From Bacteroidales bacterium (GTDB lineage Bacteria; Bacteroidota; Bacteroidia; Bacteroidales; VadinHA17), in assembly GCA_015486475.1 (NCBI GenBank), contig WFRO01000419.1:1-6364 (forward strand): DNA of 6,364 bases. The letters are read 5' to 3'. Within the stretch, counting starts at the first letter, position 1. Each line of letters starts with the position of its first letter. The notes below the pieces were generated by a model that did not search any database, had not been told where the DNA came from, and worked only from the letters and a program-made list of their open reading frames with translations. Made by a program: the position numbers and the translations under genes. Below are positions 1-6,364 of this stretch, piece after piece.

Positions 1-498
1 GACGAAGCAGCCGCTGTCAGAGAAGCGGAAGCCATCGTCGTGGGAGGCGGCAATACATGGCATCTGCTGACCGTTTTTCAGAAAAAAGGATTGATGCCGC
101 TTATACGTGAAAGAGTACGGGCCGGTGTTCCGTACATCGGCTGGAGTGCCGGGAGCAACCTGGCCTGCCCCACGATCAAGACCACCAACGACATGCCTAT
201 CATCCAGCCGCAGGATTTCAATGCGCTGGGTCTGATCCCCTTCCAGATCAACCCGCATTACCTGGATGCTAACCCGGAAGGACATGCCGGGGAGACCCGT
301 GAAATGAGGATCCGGGAGTTCCTGAAAATAAATCCGGGCATGTATGTGGCCGGCCTCCGGGAGGGCACCATGCTGCGCGTGGAGGAAGAAAAAATGTCCC
401 TGATAGGGAAAAAACCGCTCCGACTTTTCCGGGAAGGGATGAAGCCGGTGGAGCTGACAGCTGCGGATCCCCTGGATTTCCTGCTGTTAACCCAATAA
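1..498 (+). CDS. pepE: Dipeptidase E (peptidase family S51), 5'-truncated by window edge
   Basis: This is a cytoplasmic serine peptidase that, in the enterobacterial family member, hydrolyses dipeptides with an N-terminal aspartate (Asp-X). The reading frame is open from base 1, and 165 codons plus the stop are visible. By recalled alignment to the 229-residue E. coli protein, about 70 N-terminal residues lie outside the window, so the GTG at 40 is an internal valine and not the start. The hallmark block GWSAGSNLACPT is present, with the predicted nucleophile Ser at 145-147. Asp at 190-192 (in TTNDMP) and His at 256-258 (in NPHYLD) keep exactly the spacing of the known Ser120/Asp135/His157 triad. 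The GGGNTW glycine loop (43-60) and the GETREMRI segment also match the family. Nothing suggests inactivation. The AsmA-family gene follows 34 bp later on the same strand. Family assignment is firm; substrate preference is inferred from the family. Confidence 0.93.
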   Translation, partial: DEAAAVREAEAIVVGGGNTWHLLTVFQKKGLMPLIRERVRAGVPYIGWSAGSNLACPTIKTTNDMPIIQPQDFNALGLIPFQINPHYLDANPEGHAGETREMRIREFLKINPGMYVAGLREGTMLRVEEEKMSLIGKKPLRLFREGMKPVELTAADPLDFLLLTQ

Positions 499-532
499 CC
501 CTGTTCCCTCTTTCGGATAATAACAGCTGCTG

Positions 533-3169
533 ATGAAAAAACTACTCAGGACCGGTTTGGCTTTATTGAGTATTTTTCTTTTGCTGACCATTACAGGAAG
601 CATCCTGGTGTCGGCATATAAGGATGATATTCAGAAGTATATCCTGAATTACCTGAACGATCGCCTGGACACAAAAGTGAACGTCCGGAAGATCAGTATC
701 AGTATGCTGAGGCATTTCCCTTATATCTCTGCAACATTCAATGATGTGACGATCCTCTCTTCTTCCGGATACCGGAAGGCCAAAATGACTCCGGACACCC
801 TGCTTGCGGCAAAGGAAGTAGTACTGGATGTGAACATATATAATGTATTGATAAAGAAAAACATAAAAGTAGATCGCGTATTGGTGAGTGACGGCAGACT
901 CTGGCTGGCTGAAGGGAAGAACGGGAAGAACAACTGGAGCATCCTGAAAAAGAGCACAGACCGCAAAGGGAAAAAGGTGAATGTTCGCCTTTTCAGACTG
1001 AAACAGGTTTCCTACCGGTATGAGAACAAAAAGGAGAGGTTCGTGCTGCGGGGAAAGATCAACAAAGGGGAATGGAATGAAAAATTCCTGACGGGACGAA
1101 GGGGCGGAACAAGGATCACGGTGTTACAGGACCCGGTTCTCCTGAGCAGGCACGGTAAAAAAGGAACGAAGATCCCGGGACCATCGGAGATCACATTCCT
1201 TCTTCACAATGGAACCGATACTCTGCACATTGAAAAGGGGAAGATCAGTGTCGGAAGCTTCCCGGAGATCTCTTTCAAAGGCTCCGTACACCGGGGGAAA
1301 ACGCTCCGGGCTGATATGGATATCTCTTCCGGGGGGATGGATATGAATGAGATCTTTCCCCTGCTGACCGGGAAGAAGTCCGGCAAAGAAGAGATCAGGC
1401 CGGGAGGGGAGGTGTCCGTTTCAGGGCACATTCGTCTCAGGAGCGGGCCGCCCTTCACCTGGAAAGCTGACCTGGATATCGGGGGGAAAGACCATCATTT
1501 CAGCTTTAAAAAAAGTGCCGGTGAGGTCCGGATCGTTAGCTGGAAAGGAAAAGCTGTGGTCCGTTCATCCCAGGGGAAAGTGATCACAAATGTCGTGGCA
1601 TCTCCGGTAAAAATAGAATATGGTCACAGTACCTTCTCAGGGAAGGTGGAATGGGGAAACAGCCGGGGAAGGCCTGTGATCGCTACCATCAGGGGAAGAA
1701 CGGACCTGAAAGACGCCAATATCCTGTTTGGCGGTAAGCGGGTCTTCCTGAAAGGTACAGGGGATCCTGATGTAAAGATCCGGATCCCGGCCAGCCTGCT
1801 GAAAGAACAAAAAAAAGGAGCCTGGAAGAGGATAGAAGTAACCGGGACCATGGAGTTGCATGACTTTGCGGTCCTGTTGCCGGGACCTTTGCAGGGAGCA
1901 CAGGCGACGCTGAAGATCCTGCCCGGCCACCGGATCCGGATCATTGGAGATCATATTTCCGGTGCCGGAACGCAGTGGAAAATAGACGGGCAGGTCTATC
2001 ATCTGGATGATCTGATTGAAAAGGGTGCTCCGGTCGTGATCCGGGGAAATCTCCGGGCCTCTTCAGCGGACCTTGAAAAGGTTATCGGGTTCTTCCGCTC
2101 TACCGGCGGAGAGGGGGAAGATAAGTCCGGGGAGGCCGGAGGAAAAAAGAACAATCCCGTGATCCTGGCAGGTTTCAACGTGGATACCCTCCGGTACCAG
2201 GAGTTGAAAGTGGTCCGCCTGCAGGGTACACTGGCTTATCGTGATCCCGTGCTGGACCTGCAGGGTCTTTCCTTCCATACCCTGGAAGGAGATGTTAGCG
2301 GGCAGATGAACCTGCGCTTTCTGCAGGGAGGGGACATGGAGCTCTCCACGTATGGCGAGATGGAGCATATCAATGTGAACCGGCTTTTCCGCTCCTTTCA
2401 TGATTTTAACCAGGACTTCATACGTGCGGAGAACCTGAAAGGCCGGATATCCGGCAATATCGCTTTTCAGGCGGAGTTTGACAGTACCGGTAAAGTATTG
2501 CCGGAAACGATCCTCTCGGACAGCTATCTGAAACTGGAAGAGGGGGAACTGATCAACTTCGAACCACTCTATACACTTTCTAAATTCATTCGCCTGTCAG
2601 AGCTGAAGAACATCCGGTTCACCAGCCTGGAAAACGAGATCTTTATCCGGGACAGCCGGGTAATCATCCCCAATATGAAAGTGAACTCTTCGGCGATCGA
2701 TCTGGATATTGCCGGGACGCATTATTTTGACAAGCACTTTGAATACAGGATCCGGGTATATCTTTCCGACTACCTGGCCCGGAAAGCCAGGAACGCCAAC
2801 CAGGACAACGGGCTGGACCTGGTGGTGGAGCCCGGCGAGCGGAATGCCAGTCTTTTTCTTATCTACCGTGGGGATGCGGAACACAGCAAGGTTTCCTATG
2901 ACAAGGAACGTACGAAGAAAAAGATCTCGGAAGAGATCAAAAAGGAAAAGGAAGAACTGAGATCCCTCTTCCGGGGAGAGCAGCAAAAGGACACCCTTCA
3001 GATCCTGCAGGGAGAAGAGGGAGAGAAGACGTTCAGGGTGGTCTGGCCGGAAGAGGAGAAGAAAAAAGACACTTCGGGGATGAAGGGAAAAGACACTTCG
3101 TCCGGAAAGACATTCAGGGTGATCTGGGAAGAAGAACCGGACACGGTTCCGAAAAAGAAGGATAATTAA
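533..3169 (+). CDS. AsmA-family envelope protein (bridge-like lipid-transfer superfamily)
   Basis: An 878-residue protein of the AsmA family, whose members are anchored in the inner membrane and are thought to help move or balance phospholipids and assemble the outer membrane. Residues about 8-28 form one hydrophobic signal-anchor, which predicts a periplasmic body. The AsmA N-terminal block follows, including MLRHFPYISATFNDV at residues 58-72. The long middle is rich in alternating beta-strand patterns. A Gly/Glu/Lys linker (about 524-541) precedes an AsmA-like C-terminal domain (about 542-750), which ends near YRIRVYLSDYLA. Residues 789-817 are a highly charged, probably helical Lys/Glu segment. 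The tail (about 830-878) is low-complexity and carries two copies of a KTFRV-[VI]-W motif. The ATG at 533 is chosen because it sits immediately before the signal-anchor. No Shine-Dalgarno sequence is visible upstream, as is common in Bacteroidota. Family assignment is by architecture and motifs; the substrate cannot be read from the sequence. Confidence 0.87.
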   Translation: MKKLLRTGLALLSIFLLLTITGSILVSAYKDDIQKYILNYLNDRLDTKVNVRKISISMLRHFPYISATFNDVTILSSSGYRKAKMTPDTLLAAKEVVLDVNIYNVLIKKNIKVDRVLVSDGRLWLAEGKNGKNNWSILKKSTDRKGKKVNVRLFRLKQVSYRYENKKERFVLRGKINKGEWNEKFLTGRRGGTRITVLQDPVLLSRHGKKGTKIPGPSEITFLLHNGTDTLHIEKGKISVGSFPEISFKGSVHRGKTLRADMDISSGGMDMNEIFPLLTGKKSGKEEIRPGGEVSVSGHIRLRSGPPFTWKADLDIGGKDHHFSFKKSAGEVRIVSWKGKAVVRSSQGKVITNVVASPVKIEYGHSTFSGKVEWGNSRGRPVIATIRGRTDLKDANILFGGKRVFLKGTGDPDVKIRIPASLLKEQKKGAWKRIEVTGTMELHDFAVLLPGPLQGAQATLKILPGHRIRIIGDHISGAGTQWKIDGQVYHLDDLIEKGAPVVIRGNLRASSADLEKVIGFFRSTGGEGEDKSGEAGGKKNNPVILAGFNVDTLRYQELKVVRLQGTLAYRDPVLDLQGLSFHTLEGDVSGQMNLRFLQGGDMELSTYGEMEHINVNRLFRSFHDFNQDFIRAENLKGRISGNIAFQAEFDSTGKVLPETILSDSYLKLEEGELINFEPLYTLSKFIRLSELKNIRFTSLENEIFIRDSRVIIPNMKVNSSAIDLDIAGTHYFDKHFEYRIRVYLSDYLARKARNANQDNGLDLVVEPGERNASLFLIYRGDAEHSKVSYDKERTKKKISEEIKKEKEELRSLFRGEQQKDTLQILQGEEGEKTFRVVWPEEEKKKDTSGMKGKDTSSGKTFRVIWEEEPDTVPKKKDN
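3026..3127 (+). repeat. Two-copy KTFRV-[VI]-W motif in the AsmA protein tail
   Basis: Two in-frame copies of a short motif lie 81 bp (27 codons) apart. Copy one spans 3026-3046 (KTFRVVW, residues 832-838) and is followed by PEEEKKKDTS. Copy two spans 3107-3127 (KTFRVIW, residues 859-865) and is followed by EEEPDT and a lysine run. Between them the bases for a Lys-Asp-Thr-Ser unit also occur twice (GACACTTCG near 3068 and 3092). The copies differ at a few bases, so the duplication is not brand new or has been kept by selection at the protein level. A role as a short binding motif is inference only. Confidence 0.75.
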
Positions 3170-3191
3170 CGGTGGTTACGGAAAATTTTCT

Positions 3192-3199
3192 CAATTTTG
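3192..3199 (+). promoter_or_regulatory. Weak candidate Bacteroidota -7 promoter element
   Basis: CAATTTTG matches the Bacteroidota -7 consensus TAnnTTTG at five of the six fixed positions, and it lies 24 bp before the kinase ATG in the largest intergenic gap of the window (54 bp). A start about 7 bp downstream would leave a leader of roughly 18 bases that contains the ribosome binding site. No convincing TTG element is seen at the expected -33 distance, so this is only a candidate; read-through from the AsmA gene is equally possible. Confidence 0.2.
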
Positions 3200-3211
3200 A
3201 AAAAAATACCC

Positions 3212-3217
3212 GGAGGG
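3212..3217 (+). promoter_or_regulatory. Ribosome binding site that fixes the kinase start
   Basis: GGAGGG lies 6 bases before the ATG at 3224. An in-frame TTG at 3197 would extend the protein by nine residues, but it has no such site upstream and would place the GGAGGG inside the coding region. The ATG at 3224 also puts the hydrophobic segment directly at the N-terminus. Confidence 0.8.
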
Positions 3218-3223
3218 AGTTAT

Positions 3224-4363
3224 ATGCGTTGGAAATTTGTCCTGTTTCTTCTGGCTGTGGCGATAGGCTTTTCTTCTTTGTATTATACCAACAGGTTGGT
3301 AAAACAGCTGAGTGTTGAGGAACAGAAGAAGGCAAAGTTATGGGCCGGAGCCATTCATCAGGTGACCGATCTCGAACAGATGGGTACGGATTACAGCTTT
3401 GCCTTCGATGTGATAGAGAACAACACCACCCTGCCGGTCATTCTCATCAATGATGACAGTACGGTGATCGCGAGCCGCAACATCGATGAAAAGAAGATCA
3501 AAGACCGGAAATCCCTCGTCAGGCAGCTGAACAGGATGGCCCAAAACCATCCACCCATTGAAATAGACCTGGGGGACGGATCCAAAAACATCATCTATTA
3601 CCAGGATTCCACGCTGTTGATCAAATTGAAATATTTCCCCTACGTGCAGCTTTTTGTGATCATCCTTTTCATTACGGTGGCTTACCTGGCTTTCAGTTCA
3701 GCACGCAGGTCGGAGCAGAACCAGGTATGGCTGGGGCTCACCAAAGAGACCGCTCATCAACTGGGAACCCCAACCTCTTCGCTGCTGGCCTGGCTGGAGA
3801 TCCTGAAAACCAAAAAGATCGACCCGGAGCTGGTCAGCGAGCTGGAAAAAGATGTCAGAAGGCTGGAAAAGATCACGGAGCGTTTTTCCAAGATCGGTTC
3901 ACGGCCGGCTCTCGAAGAGGCTGATATCAAGCAGGTCATCGCTAATGTGGTCGAATATATGAAAAAACGTACCTCCGACAAGGTCAGTTTCCACCTGGAT
4001 TTCAGTATGGATGAAGAGCTGATCGTGCCGGTCAATCAGGAGTTGTTCGAGTGGGTGATCGAGAACCTCAGTAAAAACGCTGTGGATGCCATGAAGGGAG
4101 AGGGAGAGGTGCATGTGTATATCACGGACAATACGCAATTTATTTATGTGGATGTCAAAGACACCGGTTCCGGTATCCCGAAGTCCAGATTCAAAGAGAT
4201 CTTTAAGCCGGGATATACCACGAAAGACCGCAGCTGGGGCCTGGGACTTTCCCTCTCCAAAAGGATCATTGAAGAGTATCACAACGGCCGTCTGTTCGTG
4301 AACTATTCCGAGCCTGGCGAAGGGACGGTTTTCCGCATTGTATTGCATAAAAGAACGGCGTGA
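3224..4363 (+). CDS. Orphan membrane sensor histidine kinase with HQLGTP H-box
   Basis: A 379-residue transmembrane histidine kinase that should autophosphorylate in response to an envelope signal and pass the phosphate to a response regulator. Transmembrane segments lie at about 4-21 and 140-159, and they enclose a periplasmic sensor of about 115 residues that I cannot assign to a named domain. There is no obvious HAMP linker: the H-box (TAHQLGTPTSSL, predicted phospho-His178) starts less than 20 residues after the second membrane segment. The ATPase domain is complete: N-box around N281-N285 (NLSKNAVDAM), G1 at D313-G317 (DTGSG), F-box FKPGYTTK, and G2 at G339-S343 (GLGLS). The start at 3224 is set by the GGAGGG site. 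Position H+1 is Gln179 instead of the usual Glu/Asp, and H+3 is Gly181 instead of Arg, while Thr182 at H+4 is kept. No response regulator is adjacent. The U32 gene follows 18 bp downstream, probably in the same transcript. Confidence 0.92.
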   Translation: MRWKFVLFLLAVAIGFSSLYYTNRLVKQLSVEEQKKAKLWAGAIHQVTDLEQMGTDYSFAFDVIENNTTLPVILINDDSTVIASRNIDEKKIKDRKSLVRQLNRMAQNHPPIEIDLGDGSKNIIYYQDSTLLIKLKYFPYVQLFVIILFITVAYLAFSSARRSEQNQVWLGLTKETAHQLGTPTSSLLAWLEILKTKKIDPELVSELEKDVRRLEKITERFSKIGSRPALEEADIKQVIANVVEYMKKRTSDKVSFHLDFSMDEELIVPVNQELFEWVIENLSKNAVDAMKGEGEVHVYITDNTQFIYVDVKDTGSGIPKSRFKEIFKPGYTTKDRSWGLGLSLSKRIIEEYHNGRLFVNYSEPGEGTVFRIVLHKRTA

Positions 4364-4370
4364 CCGGCGA

Positions 4371-4375
4371 AGGAG
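4371..4375 (+). promoter_or_regulatory. Ribosome binding site of the U32-family gene
   Basis: AGGAG lies 6 bases before the ATG at 4382, inside the 18 bp between the kinase stop and this start. It favours the ATG at 4382 over the in-frame ATG at 4406, although the conserved part of the protein (ELMAPAGD) begins just after the second one. Confidence 0.8.
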
Positions 4376-4381
4376 AAAGCT

Positions 4382-5647
4382 ATGGAGCGGGTAAAAAGGG
4401 AACATATGGAGCTGATGGCTCCTGCCGGTGATCACGAGTCGCTGCTCGCCGCTGCCCGGGGCGGGGCTGATTCCGTCTATTTCGGTGTGAAACAGCTCAA
4501 TATGCGGGCGCGTTCCTCTCACAATTTTTCTTTGAGCCGGCTGCCGGCAGTGGTCAAAACCGCCCACCGCGAGGGTCTGCGGGCTTACCTGACGATCAAT
4601 ACGGTGCTTTACGACCGGGAACTGCCCATCATGCGGAAGATCGTGGATGCCGCTGCGGCCGCCGGCGTGGATGCCCTGATCATCAGCGATCAGGCTGCCC
4701 TGCAGTATGCCAGGCAGAAGGGCATGGAGGTGCATCTTTCCACACAGTTGAACATCTCCAATACCGAGTCCCTGAAATTTTATGCCGGTTATGCCGATGT
4801 GGTGGTGCTGGCCCGTGAGCTCAACCTGAAGCAGGTGAAGAAGATCGCCGGGAATATCCGGAAAGAAGGGATCACCGGTCCTTCCGGGGAGCCGGTACGC
4901 ATTGAGCTGTTCGCCCACGGAGCATTGTGCATGGCCATTTCCGGGAAATGTTACCTGAGCCTTCATGAGCAGAACTCTTCGGCCAACCGGGGCACCTGCC
5001 TGCAGACCTGCCGGAAAGCCTATGTCGTGACCGAAAAAGAGACCGGCTACCAACTGGAGATAGACAATGAATACATCATGTCACCCAAAGATCTGTGCAC
5101 CGTCGATTTTCTGGATCTCATCGCAGATGCGGGAGTGCGTGTGCTGAAGATCGAGGGGAGAGCCCGCTCACCCGAGTATGTGCATACGGTGGTGAGCGTG
5201 TACCACGAAGCCCTGCAGGCCCTGGAAGAAGGAACGTACGGTCCGGAGCATTTCAATGCCTGGAAAGAACGGCTGGCCACGGTCTTTAACAGGGGGTTTT
5301 GGGACGGTTATTACCTGGGCAGGAAGCTGGGGGAGTGGAGCGACCGGTACGGCTCCCATGCCACACGGAAAAAGATCTATGCAGGCAAAGGAACCAACTA
5401 TTTCGGGAAGCCGAAGGTGGCGGAATTCCTGATCGAAGCAGGAACCCTCAGCGTGGGCGACGAGATCATCATTACCGGCCCGACCACCGGCGTGATCCGT
5501 ACCACGGTGCAAGAGCTGCGGGTGGATGACCGGAAGGTGGAGACAGCCCGGAAGGGAGAGAGATGCTCCATCCCCGTCGAAAGCAAAGTACGTCGCTCGG
5601 ATAAACTCTACCGGGTGGTGGATGCCGGCGAGGTGGTGCCGCAGTGA
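4382..5647 (+). CDS. trhP: Peptidase U32-family protein, TrhP/YegQ-type tRNA hydroxylation protein
   Basis: A 421-residue U32-family protein. Although annotated as peptidases, E. coli TrhP (YegQ) and its Bacillus relatives are known to be needed for 5-hydroxyuridine at tRNA wobble position 34, using prephenate-linked chemistry and iron-sulfur assembly. The N-terminal barrel begins with LMAPAGDHESLLAA and GGADSVYFG. Residues 175-193 (ELFAHGALC through GKCYLS) match the U32 signature E-x-F-x2-G-[SA]-[LIVM]-C-x4-G-x-C-x-[LIVM]-S completely. Cys183, Cys190 and Cys206, with Cys210 or Cys239 (in SPKDLC), are likely [4Fe-4S] ligands by analogy with other U32 proteins. VLKIEGRARSPEYV (about 257-270) is the conserved second block. 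Residues about 330-415 form a small beta-barrel C-terminal domain typical of the YegQ group (VGDEIIITGPTTG). The length is near the 453 residues of E. coli TrhP and far below RlhA (over 600), which favours tRNA over 23S rRNA as target. Exact substrate remains inference. Confidence 0.87.
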   Translation: MERVKREHMELMAPAGDHESLLAAARGGADSVYFGVKQLNMRARSSHNFSLSRLPAVVKTAHREGLRAYLTINTVLYDRELPIMRKIVDAAAAAGVDALIISDQAALQYARQKGMEVHLSTQLNISNTESLKFYAGYADVVVLARELNLKQVKKIAGNIRKEGITGPSGEPVRIELFAHGALCMAISGKCYLSLHEQNSSANRGTCLQTCRKAYVVTEKETGYQLEIDNEYIMSPKDLCTVDFLDLIADAGVRVLKIEGRARSPEYVHTVVSVYHEALQALEEGTYGPEHFNAWKERLATVFNRGFWDGYYLGRKLGEWSDRYGSHATRKKIYAGKGTNYFGKPKVAEFLIEAGTLSVGDEIIITGPTTGVIRTTVQELRVDDRKVETARKGERCSIPVESKVRRSDKLYRVVDAGEVVPQ

Positions 5648-5650
5648 GGT

Positions 5651-6343
5651 CTATTGCAGCTTTTCGATCTCTTCCCTGTATTTTTCCCTGAGGGCACGCA
5701 GCCTCTCCACGCCGGGAGAACGTTCATAGATCCTGACGATGTCCATGAGATCCCGGATGAAGAGGACGCCGGAGGCAGCATCAAAATTGTTGTTGCTCAC
5801 ATTGTTCTTGATGCGGAGGGTAATGGCCTCGAACATCTTCCAGGGCAGGCTGGTGTCGATCTCGAAGTAATGCATCAGCGGATCCTCGAGATCCCGGTAA
5901 ATACCCTCCTCAACCTCTTCAAGACGGAAATGTTTGGTGACGCGGATCAGGCCCGCATCGTTAAAAGTCTTCTTTTTCATAAAGGAGATGCCCATATCGC
6001 TGAACCATCTCTGCAGCTCGGGAATGTCACTGAAACTGCTGAGGTGATTGATCCGTATGGCAGGAAAGGTACTGTTGAACATATGCAGTTCAGCAGGTCT
6101 TGCGCCGAAAGGGATGGAAAGTAATTTCTTGATCTCTTTGGCGGTCCGGATGATCTTCTCCAGACCGTAATCCTTCCGGGTGACCAGAAAAATGTAATGC
6201 GGTTTGCCCGGCCCGGGCATGTTCTCTCCATGGTATCCCGGGAAAGGGGTGACGGCTTCGAGAACAAAAGTGTTTTCCAGAATATTGGAGCTTAAGGTCT
6301 GGAGAGTCTCCTCTTTTGTGATATACCCGAATGTTTCGATCAT
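5651..6343 (-). CDS. Conserved-looking protein of unknown function, 230 residues
   Basis: I do not recognise this protein. It begins at the ATG complementary to 6341-6343 and ends at a TAG complementary to 5651-5653. No signal peptide or transmembrane segment is visible, so it is predicted cytoplasmic. The N-terminal half looks mixed alpha/beta: HYIFLVTRKDYG (about 49-60) resembles a core strand, and LEKIIRTAKEIKKLL a helix. A proline/glycine-rich loop (PGYHGENMPGPGKPHY) lies at about 35-50. The C-terminal third is largely helical and charged, with NNVSNNNFDAASG and ending in LREKYREEIEKLQ. The overlapping plus-strand frame (5654-6124) is judged a shadow because this frame has the more natural protein composition and a full-length start. 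No clear Shine-Dalgarno sequence is seen in the 21 upstream bases that are visible. It converges on the U32 gene and is not part of that operon. That it is a gene is likely; function is unknown. Confidence 0.78.
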   Translation of the reverse strand: MIETFGYITKEETLQTLSSNILENTFVLEAVTPFPGYHGENMPGPGKPHYIFLVTRKDYGLEKIIRTAKEIKKLLSIPFGARPAELHMFNSTFPAIRINHLSSFSDIPELQRWFSDMGISFMKKKTFNDAGLIRVTKHFRLEEVEEGIYRDLEDPLMHYFEIDTSLPWKMFEAITLRIKNNVSNNNFDAASGVLFIRDLMDIVRIYERSPGVERLRALREKYREEIEKLQ

Positions 6344-6364
6344 GGCTGTAAGGTTTTGAATTCC

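Noticed and set aside
40..42. GTG at 40 as the start of the dipeptidase gene
   Set aside because: The frame stays open to base 1 and the residues before it match the family, so the true start lies outside the window.
499..532. Promoter between pepE and the AsmA gene
   Set aside because: The 34 bp gap has no TAnnTTTG-like element and no Shine-Dalgarno sequence; nothing supports a regulatory site here.
3197..3223. TTG at 3197 as the kinase start
   Set aside because: It has no ribosome binding site, and the GGAGGG at 3212-3217 is ideally placed for the ATG at 3224.
3899..5053. Long minus-strand open frame of 384 codons across the kinase and U32 genes
   Set aside because: It lies antisense to two well-supported genes with intact family motifs, its translation is rich in His, Gly, Arg and Pro without domain character, and it spans their junction. 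It is a shadow frame.
5641..5657. Possible terminator hairpin GCAGT / ATTGC at the convergent junction
   Set aside because: The stem is only five pairs with one G-T wobble and is followed by just four T residues; too weak to call.
5654..6124. Plus-strand open frame of 156 codons opposite the unknown minus-strand gene
   Set aside because: The minus-strand frame covers more of the region, has a better protein composition and a clean start, and the plus frame would begin only 6 bp after the U32 stop without a ribosome binding site.

Overview
The window reads as an ordinary chromosomal segment of a Bacteroidota bacterium, probably in or near the Bacteroidales. This is inferred from four things: the AsmA-like protein with a charged lysine/glutamate tail, the histidine kinase with an HQLGTP phospho-acceptor box and no HAMP linker, the general lack of Shine-Dalgarno sequences in front of some genes, and the mid-range GC content (about half by eye, not computed). 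No RNA gene, mobile element, CRISPR array or integration scar was found.

Layout: (1) 1-498, the 3' two thirds of a dipeptidase E gene (pepE), cut by the window edge. (2) 533-3169, a large AsmA-family envelope protein, 34 bp downstream and on the same strand. (3) 3224-4363, a membrane sensor histidine kinase with a strong ribosome binding site. (4) 4382-5647, a peptidase U32-family protein of the TrhP/YegQ (tRNA hydroxylation) type, 18 bp behind the kinase and also with a strong ribosome binding site. (5) 5651-6343, on the minus strand, a 230-residue protein that I do not recognise. It converges on the U32 gene with only 3 bp between the stop codons. Coding density is near complete, and no gap exceeds 54 bp.

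The four plus-strand genes lie close enough to be co-transcribed in part. The kinase and U32 genes (18 bp apart) are the most convincing pair. pepE and the AsmA gene may simply be neighbours. No response regulator lies beside the kinase, so it is an orphan within this window. The functions (peptide breakdown, envelope lipid homeostasis, signal sensing, tRNA wobble hydroxylation) do not add up to an evident single pathway.

I did not find a clear undescribed system. The points most worth a second look are the kinase's H+1 glutamine and H+3 glycine in place of the usual acidic and basic residues, the duplicated KTFRV-W motif in the AsmA protein's tail, the kinase-tRNA hydroxylase pairing, and the unrecognised minus-strand protein.
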